DNA from: Rhodobacteraceae bacterium LNNU 3342
GTDB taxonomy: Bacteria; Pseudomonadota; Alphaproteobacteria; Rhodobacterales; Rhodobacteraceae
Length of the DNA stretch: 64,000 bases
Assembly (NCBI GenBank): GCA_008711135.1
Contig: VUAW01000005.1
Location: 124,001-188,000, forward strand
Reading direction: 5' to 3'
Under the pieces are notes generated by a model. The model was not told the DNA's origin and made no database searches. It saw only the letters and a list, made by a program, of their open reading frames with translations. Every line of letters begins with the position of its first letter. Position 1 is the first letter of the stretch. Positions 17,190 through 27,725 of the stretch are shown here, in pieces. A program made the position numbers and the translations under genes.

Positions 17190-18013
17190 AGGGCGCTCAT
17201 CAGCTTGTCGGCCTCGGCCTTGTCGTGGGCTTCGGCGGCGGCATCTTCGGCCGCGTCCTTGCGCATGGCGGTCCAGTCCTCGGCGCCATAGATCGTGGTC
17301 AGCACCTCCCCAGTGAGTTGCGCGGGCGTGCCGTCGAACACGATGCGCCCGGCCTGAAGCCCGATGATCCGCTGGGTGAACTGCTGGGCCAGCACCACGT
17401 CGTGGATGTTGATGATCGCAGGCAGGCCCTGTTCGGCGCAGATCTCCACGATCAGGCGCATGATCTGGCGGCTGGTCTTGGGATCGAGGCTGGCGGTCGG
17501 TTCATCGATCAGCAGCAGTTCCGGGTCCTGTTCCAGCGCCCGGGCGATGCCCACCCGCTGACGCTGCCCGCCGGACAGGGCGTCGGCGCGCTTGTCGGCA
17601 TGGGCCGAAAGCCCAACCCGGTCCAGCAGGCGGAATGCCTTGGAAATATCCTCGCCCGGGAAGCGGCGGGTGAAGCTGCGCCAGAAGGGAACATAACCCA
17701 ACCGCCCTGACAGCACGTTTTCCATCACGGTCAGCCGTTCGACCAACGCATATTCCTGGAAGATCATCCCGATCCGCCGGCGCGCGCGGCGCAACTCGCC
17801 CTGCCCCAGCCGCGTCAGGTCCAGATCATTCAGCCGGACCGCACCCGAAGATGGCTCGACCAGCCGGTTGATGCAGCGGATCAGGGTGGATTTTCCGGCG
17901 CCCGACGGGCCGATCAGCCCCACCACCTGCCCCTTTGGCACGGTAAAGGTGACGTTGTTCAGCGCCTTGTCACCGGTCTTGTAGGTTTTTGTCAGGTTCT
18001 CGACGCTCAGCAT
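17186..18013 (-). CDS. phnC: Phosphonate-type ABC transporter ATP-binding protein
   Basis: The 275-residue ATPase powers the transporter. It has a Walker A motif ([11 protein letters not shown], residues ~36-46), ABC signature ([15 protein letters not shown]), Walker B ([13 protein letters not shown]) and a switch histidine (NIHDVVLA). [11 protein letters not shown] and the length agree with PhnC. A short Ala/Lys/Glu-rich tail ([17 protein letters not shown]) is unusual for the family but not disruptive. It lies 66 bases after phnD, separated by a perfect hairpin. Confidence 0.94.
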   Translation of the reverse strand: MLSVENLTKTYKTGDKALNNVTFTVPKGQVVGLIGPSGAGKSTLIRCINRLVEPSSGAVRLNDLDLTRLGQGELRRARRRIGMIFQEYALVERLTVMENVLSGRLGYVPFWRSFTRRFPGEDISKAFRLLDRVGLSAHADKRADALSGGQRQRVGIARALEQDPELLLIDEPTASLDPKTSRQIMRLIVEICAEQGLPAIINIHDVVLAQQFTQRIIGLQAGRIVFDGTPAQLTGEVLTTIYGAEDWTAMRKDAAEDAAAEAHDKAEADKLMSAL

Positions 18014-18036
18014 CGCGGCCCCTTTCGCAAATGGCG

Positions 18037-18060
18037 CAGGCGGGGGTAATCCCCCGCCTG
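18037..18060 (-). promoter_or_regulatory. Intercistronic hairpin between phnD and phnC
   Basis: CAGGCGGGGG and CCCCCGCCTG form a perfect 10-bp stem with loop TAAT, in the 66-base gap between phnD and phnC. Without a clear T-run it is better seen as a 3' stabiliser of phnD mRNA or a partial terminator, matching the hairpin after tctC. Confidence 0.7.
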
Positions 18061-18079
18061 GCGTTCGGGTTCACGATGC

Positions 18080-19027
18080 TCAGTTGCAGCTGTAGCTGAC
18101 GTTCATCGCCGCGTCGATTTCGCGGATCACCGACCAGTGCTCTTGGAAGGAAATCGGGATGAACTGGGACTCTCCGGATTTAGAAAATTCTTCCTGAAGC
18201 GAGCTGCCTTCCCAGTCAAAGCTGAAGAAGGCTTCCTTGATCTTTTCCTGCAGCTCTGGGGTCAGGTTATGGGCGACGCCATAGCCGGTCGTCGGGAAGG
18301 TTTCAGAGGTATAGATCACCTCAAGCTGATCCTCGGACACGACGCCGCGGTCGATCATCCGCGCTTTTATCGAATTGGCGATCGCCGCCGCGTCATAGTC
18401 GCGGTTGGCGACGCCGAGGATCGAGTTGTCATGCGCGCCCGAAAACGCCGGGGTAAAATCCGCTTCGGCCTGAAGGCCGTAGTTCGCAGCCAGCAGCGCC
18501 GAAGGAGCCTTGTAGCCCGAATTCGAGGTTTCCGAGGTGAATGCCATGGTGCGGCCGCGGATGTCCTCTACCTGCGCGATCCCGGAACCGGGGTAGGTGA
18601 TGAACTCCATCTCATAGCCATAGCTGCCATCCTCGGCGGCCATCATCGCAAAGGGACGGAAGCCCGCGCAGGCAACGGCCAGCGGGTTCGACCCGGTGTT
18701 GAAGCCCGCGACATGCAGCCGGCCCGCCCGCATCGCCTCGATCTGCGCGGCGTTCGACTGCACCGGGAAGAACTGCACCGGCTTACCGGTCACTTCTTCC
18801 AGATGCGCAAGGAAGTCCGACCAGGCCTCGGCATAAACGGCGGGATCCTCGACCGGGGTATAGGCGAAGATCAACGTCGAGGGATCGACGAGCTGCGACG
18901 CATCTGTCGGGATGTCCGCGATCATGTCGCCGTCATTATCCGTGTAGCGGCTGTCCAGCGCGAATTCGGCCTGGGCGGCGGTTGCAAGGGCCGCAACGGC
19001 GGCCGCGGAAAGAAGGATGGCTTTCAT
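18080..19027 (-). CDS. phnD: Phosphonate-type ABC transporter substrate-binding protein
   Basis: The 315-residue periplasmic receptor begins at 19027 (MKAILLSAAAVAALATAAQA, a clear signal peptide) after GGGGAA. The mature chain has the PhnD features TLIFAYTPVEDPAVYAEAWSDFLAHLEEVTGKPVQFFP, AGRLHVAGFNTGSNPLAVACAGF and GRTMAFTSETSNSGYKAPSALL. A nearby upstream codon at 19183 is rejected as it only adds an Arg-rich segment. It is the first gene of the phnDCEE unit. Known relatives bind 2-aminoethylphosphonate, phosphite or hypophosphite, and the ligand cannot be read here. Confidence 0.93.
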   Translation of the reverse strand: MKAILLSAAAVAALATAAQAEFALDSRYTDNDGDMIADIPTDASQLVDPSTLIFAYTPVEDPAVYAEAWSDFLAHLEEVTGKPVQFFPVQSNAAQIEAMRAGRLHVAGFNTGSNPLAVACAGFRPFAMMAAEDGSYGYEMEFITYPGSGIAQVEDIRGRTMAFTSETSNSGYKAPSALLAANYGLQAEADFTPAFSGAHDNSILGVANRDYDAAAIANSIKARMIDRGVVSEDQLEVIYTSETFPTTGYGVAHNLTPELQEKIKEAFFSFDWEGSSLQEEFSKSGESQFIPISFQEHWSVIREIDAAMNVSYSCN

Positions 19028-19133
19028 GTCAGTTCCCCGTTTCAATCGGTGCCCCCTTACCGGGGCGCCATGACGGTTCCGTGTCATCTCCATGAAGGGC
19101 TGACGAAATCGCCTCCTTCTTTCCGCGCCGGGA

Positions 19134-19595
19134 TCAGCCGCGTCCGCGATAGGTGGGCACGCCCTGATCCGGGATCCAGACACCTTCGGGCTGCGGCCCC
19201 GTCTGCCAGAAGACGTCGATCGGGATGCCGCCCCGCGGATACCAGTAGCCGCCGATCCGCAGCCACTTCGGCTCCAGCAACTCCGTCAGGCGGCGGCCAA
19301 TGGAAACGGTGCAATCCTCGTGGAACGCGCCATGGTTGCGGAACGCGCCGAGGTAGAGCTTGAGCGACTTGCTTTCGACCAGCCAGCCGCCGGGCACGTA
19401 GTCGATCACCAGATGCGCGAAGTCCGGTTGCCCCGTGATGGGGCAAAGGGACGTGAATTCCGGCGCGGTAAAGCGCACGGTATAAAGCGTGTCGGCTTGC
19501 GGGTTTGGCACACGCTCCAGCACCGCCTCCTCGGGCGAGGCGGGCAGCGTCGTGGCGCCGCCCAGTTGGGTCAGGTTGCTGTAGATATCGGTCAT
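19134..19595 (-). CDS. queF: NADPH-dependent 7-cyano-7-deazaguanine reductase QueF
   Basis: QueF reduces preQ0 to preQ1 in queuosine tRNA-modification synthesis. The 153-residue cytoplasmic protein is the short, unimodular type. It contains the nucleophilic cysteine in [11 protein letters not shown] (Cys51), the NADPH-binding QueF motif ESKSLKLYL (residues ~74-82) and a C-terminal [15 protein letters not shown]. The start at 19595 ([10 protein letters not shown]) has AAGGAC 8 bases upstream. No preQ1 riboswitch is recognisable upstream; instead a 30-codon frame overlaps its ATG. The other que genes are not in the window. Confidence 0.95.
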   Translation of the reverse strand: MTDIYSNLTQLGGATTLPASPEEAVLERVPNPQADTLYTVRFTAPEFTSLCPITGQPDFAHLVIDYVPGGWLVESKSLKLYLGAFRNHGAFHEDCTVSIGRRLTELLEPKWLRIGGYWYPRGGIPIDVFWQTGPQPEGVWIPDQGVPTYRGRG

Positions 19596-19684
19596 GGGAA
19601 TGTCCTTGCCTGTGGCCGGAACCCAGCCGGATGCAAGGCGCCACGGGCGATGGTCCGCAACATGCGGATGACACGCGTCTTCAT
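19592..19684 (-). CDS. Possible 30-residue leader peptide ahead of queF
   Basis: An ATG at 19684, with AAGGAC nearby, opens a basic 30-residue frame ([15 protein letters not shown], ending ARTFP). Its TGA overlaps the queF ATG as ATGA. This arrangement is typical of translational coupling or of a leader peptide. No homology is recognised, so it may be chance in GC-rich DNA. Confidence 0.35.
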   Translation of the reverse strand: MKTRVIRMLRTIARGALHPAGFRPQARTFP

Positions 19685-19819
19685 GAACTTGTCCTTGTTT
19701 TGACCGGGTAGGCTGCGACCGGATGGTGCGCTTTTCTACACCCGGAGCCGTCCAAAGGAAAGTGGAGAACAAAACTCCGCCTGCCGCGTTCGTCGAGAGG
19801 TTGATGTGGAGGATACCGG

Positions 19820-20839
19820 ATGGAAGACTGGTTTCGCGGCAAGGTCGTCATGATCACCGGCGCCACTGCGGGCGTCGGCAGGGCCACTGCACTCGCGTTT
19901 GCGCAACAGGGCGCACGGCTTGGGCTGATCGCCCGGGATCAGGCCGCGCTCGAGGCGCTGCGCGACGAGGTCAAGGCGATGGGTGTACGGAGCCGGATCT
20001 TCCCGATCGACGTTGCCGATGCCGAAGCGGTCGCCGCCGCCGCCGCCGATGTCGAACAACGGCTTGGTCCGATCGAGGTCTGGGTGAACAACGCCATGAC
20101 CACCATCTTCGGCAAGGTGCGCGACCTGACGGCGGAGGAGATCCGCCGCGTCACCGAGGTCACCTACCTGGGCTACGTGCACGGCACGCTGGCCGCGCTT
20201 CAGGCCATGGGACAGCGCGACCGCGGCACGATCGTGCAGGTGGGGTCGGCCCTTGCATGGCGGGGAATCCCGCTGCAGGCGCCCTATTGCGCGGCGAAAC
20301 ACGCGATCCAAGGCTTCACGGAGTCGCTCCGGACGGAACTCATGCACGATGGCAGCGGCATCCAGGTGACGACGGTGCATCTGCCCGCAATCAACACGCC
20401 TCAGTTCGACTGGGCGCGGACCAAGACCGGTCATGAACCCCGCCCGGTTGCGCCGGTCTTTGCCCCCGAAGTCGCGGCGCGGGCTATCGTCAAGGCGGCC
20501 CGCAAGCCGATGAGGGAATACTGGTTGGGAAGCAGCACCATCAAGACCGTTCTGGGCAGCCTGCTGTCCCCTGCCATCGCCGACTGGGTCTTGGTCCGCA
20601 GCGCCGTCAGCGGGCAGGCGCGCGAGGATACGACCACTCCGGCGCGGCCCGACAACCTGATCGACCCGGTCACGGGCCTTCACCGCACCTCTGGCGCCTT
20701 CGGGGACGAGGCGCGGCAGTCCGCGGTGCTGGTTCCCGCTTCGGTGGCAGTTCTGGGAACGGCGGTGGGCGTGGCACTGGCCGCGGGCCTTGCCGGTGCG
20801 GCCATCGGCCGGCTGACCCAGAACAACCGTCGCCGCTGA
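19820..20839 (+). CDS. Short-chain dehydrogenase/reductase with C-terminal membrane-like segment
   Basis: The 339-residue NAD(P)-dependent oxidoreductase has the SDR cofactor motif ([16 protein letters not shown], residues ~11-26), NNAM, and the Ser-Tyr-Lys triad in [24 protein letters not shown]-terminal extension after residue ~260 ends in a hydrophobic, glycine-rich helix ([22 protein letters not shown]) followed by basic residues, suggesting membrane association. ATG at 19820 follows GTGGAGG. It is the first of a three-gene operon with the rhodopsin-transducer-like gene and GH15. SDRs of this extended type often pair with GH15 genes. Substrate unknown. Confidence 0.9.
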   Translation: MEDWFRGKVVMITGATAGVGRATALAFAQQGARLGLIARDQAALEALRDEVKAMGVRSRIFPIDVADAEAVAAAAADVEQRLGPIEVWVNNAMTTIFGKVRDLTAEEIRRVTEVTYLGYVHGTLAALQAMGQRDRGTIVQVGSALAWRGIPLQAPYCAAKHAIQGFTESLRTELMHDGSGIQVTTVHLPAINTPQFDWARTKTGHEPRPVAPVFAPEVAARAIVKAARKPMREYWLGSSTIKTVLGSLLSPAIADWVLVRSAVSGQAREDTTTPARPDNLIDPVTGLHRTSGAFGDEARQSAVLVPASVAVLGTAVGVALAAGLAGAAIGRLTQNNRRR

Positions 20840-20848
20840 GGACCCGCC

Positions 20849-21226
20849 ATGACCATCGGACACCACGCCTGGGTCATCCCCGAGGGCCTGATCCCCGGCC
20901 AGAGCCTGAACGACGACCCCGACTTCATCTCGCATGAAACCGCCTGTATCCTGAATACCAACGACCGGGATGCGCGGGTTACGATCACGCTCTACTTCGC
21001 CGACCGTGAACCGGTGGGGCCATACAATGTCACGGTTCCGGCCCGCCGTACGCTGCACCTGCGCTTCAACGACCTTCAGGACCCCGCGCCCGTACCCCGT
21101 GACACGGATTATGCGTCGGTCATCCAGTCCGACCTGCCCGTGGTTGTCCAGCATACCCGGCTGGACAGCCGCCACCCCAACGTGGCGCTTCTGTCGACGA
21201 TGGCGTTTCCGGCGGCCGGCCCATGA
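20849..21226 (+). CDS. Anabaena sensory rhodopsin transducer (ASRT)-like protein
   Basis: The 125-residue protein matches the ASRT family (PF07100 type) over its whole length. Characteristic segments are the N-terminal HHAWVIPEGLIPG, the central FISHETACILNTNDRDARVTITLYF, then EPVGPYNVTVPARRTLHLRFNDL and the terminal QSDLPVVVQHTRLDSR. ASRT is a soluble tetrameric beta-sandwich that docks to a sensory rhodopsin in Anabaena; other members occur without rhodopsins and may bind sugars or DNA. No opsin gene is in the window. The gene lies 9 bases after the SDR stop and overlaps the GH15 gene by ATGA, so it likely acts in carbohydrate metabolism here. Confidence 0.88.
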   Translation: MTIGHHAWVIPEGLIPGQSLNDDPDFISHETACILNTNDRDARVTITLYFADREPVGPYNVTVPARRTLHLRFNDLQDPAPVPRDTDYASVIQSDLPVVVQHTRLDSRHPNVALLSTMAFPAAGP

Positions 21227-23025
21227 CGCTAGAGATTTCGGACTACGGACTCATCGGCGACTGCGAGACCGCGGCGCTTGTCGGCAACAATGGCTCGATC
21301 GACTGGCTCTGCTGGCCGCGCTTCGATTCCGGCGCCTGTTTTGCGGCCTTGCTAGGAACGCCGCGGAACGGGCGCTGGCTTATCGCACCAGAGGCAGAGA
21401 TCACCCGCTCCTCCCGCCAGTATCGCGGCGAGACGCTGATCCTTGAAACTGACTTCGAATGTCCCGGCGGCGCTGTCCGTATTACTGACTTCATGCCCCG
21501 GCGCGGCGACAAGGAAGTGTCCGACCTCGTGCGGATCGTGACGGGGCTTCGCGGTCAGGTGCCAATGAAGACCGAACTGTCGCCGCGCTTTGACTACGGG
21601 CGGATCGTGCCCTGGATCAACCAGATCAATGGCGAGAACCGTCTGCGGGCGGTGGCGGGGCCGCATGCCGTAGTGTTTGACGCGCCTGTTCCCCTGAGCG
21701 CCAGCGACGGCAGCATCACGGCGCGCTTCACGGTTTCGGCCGGGCAAGAATTGCCGTTCGTCCTGGCGCACGAGGCCTCTCACCTTCCCCCGCCGGAAAT
21801 CTGCAACGCGCAGCACGCACTGGAGGATACCGAACGCTACTGGACCGAATGGGCCGGGCGTTGCCAGTACCGCGGCCCTTGGCGCGAGGCGGTGGTCCGG
21901 TCGCTGATCACCACCAAGTCGATGACCTATCGGCCCACCGGCGGGATCATAGCCGCCACGACTACCTCGCTTCCCGAGGCAATCGGGGGCAGCCGAAACT
22001 GGGACTACCGCTTCTGCTGGCTGCGCGATGCGACCTTCACGCTCCACTCGCTTGTCAGCGCCGGTTATCGGACCGAGGCGGAACAATGGTGCGATTGGCT
22101 GCTGCGCGCGGTGGCAGGGGCGGCGCATCAGGCGCAGCCGCTTTACGGCATCGCCGGCGAACACCGCTGCGACGAGATGGAGGCCGACTGGTTGCCCGGC
22201 TATCGCGGGTCCCGGCCCGTCCGGCTTGGAAACGCCGCCTATTCGCAGTTGCAGGTGGACATCTTCGGCAGCGTCATCGACACGCTGCACCAGGCCCGCT
22301 GCCACGGGCTGGAGATGCACGAGGCCGCAAGTGGCCTGCAATCCGCGCTGCTGTCGCACCTTGAAAACATCTGGCGCGAACCGGACGAAGGTATCTGGGA
22401 GGTTCGAAGCGACCGCCAGCATTTCGTCCACGGCAAGCTCATGTCCTGGGTGGCTTTTGACCGCGCGATCAAATCAGCACGCAACTTCGGCCTAGAGGGG
22501 CCGGTGGAGCGTTGGGAGGCCCTGCGCAATGAGATCAAGCAAGAGATCCTTGACCGCGGCTTTGATGCTGATCGCGGCGCTTTCGTGCAGGCCTATGGCA
22601 GCAAGGCACTCGACGCCTCCACGCTGCTGATCCCGCTGTTCGGGTTTCTGCCGGCCGAAGACTCACGCGTCAGATCCACCGTCGCCGCCATCGAAAAAGA
22701 CCTGATGCGCGACGGCTTCGTGCTTCGCTATGACCCCGAAGAGGCTGTGGATGGCCTGCCGGGCGACGAAGGGGCCTTTCTTGCCTGCAGCTTCTGGCTG
22801 GCGGACAACATGATCCTGCAAGGCCGCCGCGATGAAGCTCAAGCCCTGTTTGAGCGGCTTCTGTCCCTGCGCAACGATCTGGGCCTGCTGTCGGAACAAT
22901 ACGACTGGAAGGAAAAGCGGCTGGTCGGGAATTTCCCGCAGGCCTTTTCCCACTTCAGCCTGATCGACACGGCCTTCAACCTCTGCGACGGGCACGGCAG
23001 CCTTGAGGAAGCCTCCGGCTCCTAG
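21223..23025 (+). CDS. Glycoside hydrolase family 15 protein (glucoamylase/trehalase type)
   Basis: The 600-residue protein has the two GH15 modules: an N-terminal beta-sandwich (SDYGLIGDCETAALVGNNGSIDWLCWPRFDSGACFAALLG) and an (alpha/alpha)6 barrel with SRNWDYRFCWLRDATFTLHSL, YGIAGEHRCDEMEADWLPGYRGSRPVRLGNAAYSQ and the catalytic-glutamate region DEGAFLACSFWLADN. It has no signal peptide, so it acts in the cytoplasm, hydrolysing an alpha-glucoside such as trehalose or maltodextrin. It overlaps the ASRT-like gene by 4 bases and converges on modC with a 4-base overlap. Confidence 0.9.
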   Translation: MTLEISDYGLIGDCETAALVGNNGSIDWLCWPRFDSGACFAALLGTPRNGRWLIAPEAEITRSSRQYRGETLILETDFECPGGAVRITDFMPRRGDKEVSDLVRIVTGLRGQVPMKTELSPRFDYGRIVPWINQINGENRLRAVAGPHAVVFDAPVPLSASDGSITARFTVSAGQELPFVLAHEASHLPPPEICNAQHALEDTERYWTEWAGRCQYRGPWREAVVRSLITTKSMTYRPTGGIIAATTTSLPEAIGGSRNWDYRFCWLRDATFTLHSLVSAGYRTEAEQWCDWLLRAVAGAAHQAQPLYGIAGEHRCDEMEADWLPGYRGSRPVRLGNAAYSQLQVDIFGSVIDTLHQARCHGLEMHEAASGLQSALLSHLENIWREPDEGIWEVRSDRQHFVHGKLMSWVAFDRAIKSARNFGLEGPVERWEALRNEIKQEILDRGFDADRGAFVQAYGSKALDASTLLIPLFGFLPAEDSRVRSTVAAIEKDLMRDGFVLRYDPEEAVDGLPGDEGAFLACSFWLADNMILQGRRDEAQALFERLLSLRNDLGLLSEQYDWKEKRLVGNFPQAFSHFSLIDTAFNLCDGHGSLEEASGS

Positions 23026-24113
23026 TCGCCCGCCGGCGAAACCGCGCCTCGGGCCACCGACATTGCCTTGAGTATCGCAAAGCATTCCACCCCCGCTGCC
23101 AGCCCCAGCGCCTCGGCGGAGCGGCGGGTGATGCGGGCGAGGATTTCATCCTCGCCAATGGCGACCCGCACCATCGCGCCGGGGCCATCGCCTGCCGTGA
23201 CGCTGCGCACGGTACCGCTCAGGATGTTGAGCGCGGACAGCCCCTCGGGCCGGTGGCGGGACAAGATCACGTCATGCGCCATGATCCGCACCCGCACCTG
23301 CCGCCCCGGCGGTTCGTCCAGCCGGGGCAGGAACAGCGGCCCGCCCGCGGTTTCAAGCTGGGTCAGCCCGTCGCCATCCGGCCCAACCACCCGCGCATGA
23401 AGCGTCGCAGCCACGGCCCGCAGACCCATCCCGCGCAGGGCGGCGGGATCGGCCATGACCTCTGGCACTGTGCCCTGCCCTACGGCACGGCCAGCTTCCA
23501 TCACCACCATCCGGTCAGCCAGCAGGCGCGCCTCCTCCAGGTCGTGGGTAACCAGAACCACCGGCATCTTCAGATGGTCGCGCAGGCGGTGGATGCCTGC
23601 GTAAAGCCGTTCCCGCGTGGGAAGGTCCACCGCCGAAAACGGTTCGTCCAGCAGCAGCGCAGATGGCGCCCGGGCCAGCGCCCGGGCCAGCGCCACCCGC
23701 TGCTGCTGCCCACCCGAAAGCTGCGCCGGCAGACGATCCGCCACATCCGCAAGCCCCACAAGCGCCAGAAGGTGCCCAGCCTCGGCCCGTGGGTGGGGGT
23801 GCCCTGGCGGAAGGGCCGCGGCCACGTTGCCCGCCGCCGTCATATGCGGAAACAGCGCATAGGACTGCACCACAAGCCCCACCCGCCGCCGGTGCGGCGG
23901 CAGGTTGATCCGCCTGTCCGTGTCCAGCCAGATGTCCCCGTTCACCGCCACCCGTGCATGGGTTGGAGTCCAGAGCCCGGCAATGCTGCGCAACAGGGTG
24001 GACTTCCCCGCCCCTGATGGCCCCACAAGCGCCAGGATTTCCCCCGGCGCCGCCGAAAACTGCAGGTCAAGCGGGATTGGCCCCGCCGCCTGTGCCGCGA
24101 CCTCCAGCGCCAT
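23022..24113 (-). CDS. modC: Molybdate ABC transporter ATP-binding protein
   Basis: The 363-residue ATPase has Walker A ([11 protein letters not shown], ~34-44), signature (LSGGQQQRVALARAL), Walker B (ALLLDEPFSAVDLPTRE) and switch histidine (LVTHDLEEA). The C-terminus (~220-360) holds a TOBE/Mop-like oxyanion-binding domain (SALNILSGTVRSVTAGDG), the hallmark separating ModC from other importer ATPases. It overlaps modB by one base (TGATG). Third gene of modABC. Confidence 0.93.
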   Translation of the reverse strand: MALEVAAQAAGPIPLDLQFSAAPGEILALVGPSGAGKSTLLRSIAGLWTPTHARVAVNGDIWLDTDRRINLPPHRRRVGLVVQSYALFPHMTAAGNVAAALPPGHPHPRAEAGHLLALVGLADVADRLPAQLSGGQQQRVALARALARAPSALLLDEPFSAVDLPTRERLYAGIHRLRDHLKMPVVLVTHDLEEARLLADRMVVMEAGRAVGQGTVPEVMADPAALRGMGLRAVAATLHARVVGPDGDGLTQLETAGGPLFLPRLDEPPGRQVRVRIMAHDVILSRHRPEGLSALNILSGTVRSVTAGDGPGAMVRVAIGEDEILARITRRSAEALGLAAGVECFAILKAMSVARGAVSPAGD

Positions 24114-24781
24114 CAGCGGCGCCTCGGCCGCATCCGTGGCGCAAGGGCCAGCGTTGCCATGATCGTGACCAGTGTGATCGCCAGCAGCACCGCCGACATG
24201 ATCGCCGCCGACCGGTCATCGAACGCCTGCACCCGGTCATAGATGGAGATGGCAAGCGTCCGGGTCTCCCCCGGGATCGAACCGCCGACCATCAGCACGA
24301 TGCCGAACTCGCCCAGCGTATGGGCAAACGTCAGCACCATCGCGGTCACCAGCCCGGGCCAGGCCAGCGGCAGTTCCACCTGCCAAAAGGCCCGCAGGGG
24401 CGACATCCCGCAGCAGGCGGCAGCCTCGCGCAGGTCGGTGGGGATCGCCTCGAACCCGCGCTGGGTGGGCTGGATGGCAAAGGGCAGGTTGAAGATGACC
24501 GAGGCCAGCACCAGCCCCTGAAAGCTGAAGACCAACTGTCCGCCAAAGGTGTCGCGCCAGAAGGCGCCGATCGGACGGTGCGCCCCGAAGGCTAGCAGCA
24601 AATAGAATCCAAAGACCGTGGGCGGCAGCACCAGCGGCAGCAGCACCAGCGCCTCGACCAGACGCTTGCCGCGGAACTGGTTCCACGCAAGGAAGCGCCC
24701 CGCCAGAACGGCCACCGGCAGAAGGATCACCACCGTCCACCCCGCCAGGCGAAGCGAGAGGAAAAGCGCCGTCCAGTCCAC
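24113..24781 (-). CDS. modB: Molybdate ABC transporter permease
   Basis: The 222-residue inner-membrane permease has about five helices and the EAA loop DLREAAACCGMSPLRAFWQVELPLAWPGLVTA. VLLPLVLPPTVFGFYLLLAFG is typical of ModB. The likely start is a GTG at 24781 (MDWTALFLSLRLAGW), one base after the modA stop; the longer frame to 24883 lies inside modA and has no family similarity. Confidence 0.92.
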   Translation of the reverse strand: MDWTALFLSLRLAGWTVVILLPVAVLAGRFLAWNQFRGKRLVEALVLLPLVLPPTVFGFYLLLAFGAHRPIGAFWRDTFGGQLVFSFQGLVLASVIFNLPFAIQPTQRGFEAIPTDLREAAACCGMSPLRAFWQVELPLAWPGLVTAMVLTFAHTLGEFGIVLMVGGSIPGETRTLAISIYDRVQAFDDRSAAIMSAVLLAITLVTIMATLALAPRMRPRRR

Positions 24782-24782
24782 G

Positions 24783-25553
24783 TCAGCTCTCTGGCAAGGT
24801 AAAGCCGTAGCGCTCCATGACCTCTCGGGCGCGGGGCGAGGACATGAAGTCAAAGAAGCTTTCGGCCACCGGGCCGGCGCCATTCAGAAGCACCATGCGC
24901 TGGTTGAGCGGGCGGTGCAGGTTGTCCGGGATCACCGCGTGGCGGCTGCGCTGCGCCACCTCTGGTGCAAGGGCCAGCGACAGCGCCACGACGCCGCCGT
25001 CGGCATTGCCCGAAAGCGCAAATTGTGCCGCCTGCGCCACGTTTTCGCCAAGGACCAGCCGGGGCTCCAGCGCCTCCCACAGGCCGGTGTTGCGCAGCGC
25101 CTCGCGCGCGCGGTCGCCGTAAGGGGCATGTTCGGGGTTCGCGATGGCCCAACGCTGGATCTCGCCCGCCTCCACCGCGCGCGCCAGATCGGCCAGCGTT
25201 CCATCTGCCGCAAGCGGCGACGCGGCCGGCAGGATCAGCGCGATCCGCCCCACGGCATAAAGCGCGCCTTCGTCCCGCGTGAACCCGTCGCGGTGCAGGG
25301 AGAGCACGAAATCCTCATCCGCCGACAGGAAGATTTCGAACGGAGCGCCCTCTCGGATCTGCCGGGTGAAATTCCCGCTCGACCCGAACGAAAGCCGCAC
25401 CTCCTGCCCCGTTTCCTCCTGAAAGACTGCGGCAACTTCGGTCAGCGCGAACTGCAGGTCGGCGGCTGCGGCGATGACCGGCCCTTCGCCTGCCCGAACC
25501 GCCTGCGCGCCCAGCGACAGGCAGACAGCCAGAAGGAAGGCTACGATGCGCAT
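24783..25553 (-). CDS. modA: Molybdate ABC transporter periplasmic binding protein
   Basis: The 256-residue protein starts with a signal peptide (MRIVAFLLAVCLSLGAQAVRA). The mature chain has the ModA pattern VIAAAADLQFALTEVAAVFQEETGQ, then SFGSSGNFTRQIREGAPFEIFLSADEDFV, in which Ser and polar residues ligate molybdate or tungstate. First gene of modABC, divergent from the thiC riboswitch. A short palindrome (25577-25586) upstream might be an operator. Confidence 0.92.
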   Translation of the reverse strand: MRIVAFLLAVCLSLGAQAVRAGEGPVIAAAADLQFALTEVAAVFQEETGQEVRLSFGSSGNFTRQIREGAPFEIFLSADEDFVLSLHRDGFTRDEGALYAVGRIALILPAASPLAADGTLADLARAVEAGEIQRWAIANPEHAPYGDRAREALRNTGLWEALEPRLVLGENVAQAAQFALSGNADGGVVALSLALAPEVAQRSRHAVIPDNLHRPLNQRMVLLNGAGPVAESFFDFMSSPRAREVMERYGFTLPES

Positions 25554-25576
25554 GGCGGTCCCCTTTCGATCTGCAG

Positions 25577-25586
25577 GTCATATGAC
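25577..25586. promoter_or_regulatory. Short palindrome upstream of modA
   Basis: GTCATATGAC is a perfect 10-base palindrome 24 bases before the modA start, where a repressor would block transcription. It does not match the longer Mo-box known from Rhodobacter, so any ModE-type role is only a suggestion. Confidence 0.3.
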
Positions 25587-25659
25587 GATCCGCGATCAGG
25601 GGGCGCAAGCGAAAACTTCCCCGCTTGACAAGCCGCACGCCCACGGTGAACCTGACGCC

Positions 25660-27659
<2,000 letters not shown>

Positions 27660-27675
27660 GCCGGACCATCTTCAA

Positions 27676-27695
27676 GGGCGCTGGTGACGGCGCCC
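27676..27695. terminator. Weak terminator between thiC and the nuclease gene
   Basis: GGGCGC and GCGCCC form a 6-bp stem with an 8-base loop between the convergent thiC and NUC1-type genes. There is no T-run; confidence is modest. Confidence 0.4.
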
Positions 27696-27725
27696 CTGCC
27701 AGGGGATGCTTCACAGGCACAGCAA

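Noticed and set aside
19596-19830. preQ1 riboswitch before queF
   Set aside because: I searched for the preQ1-I and -II core elements and did not see a convincing aptamer.
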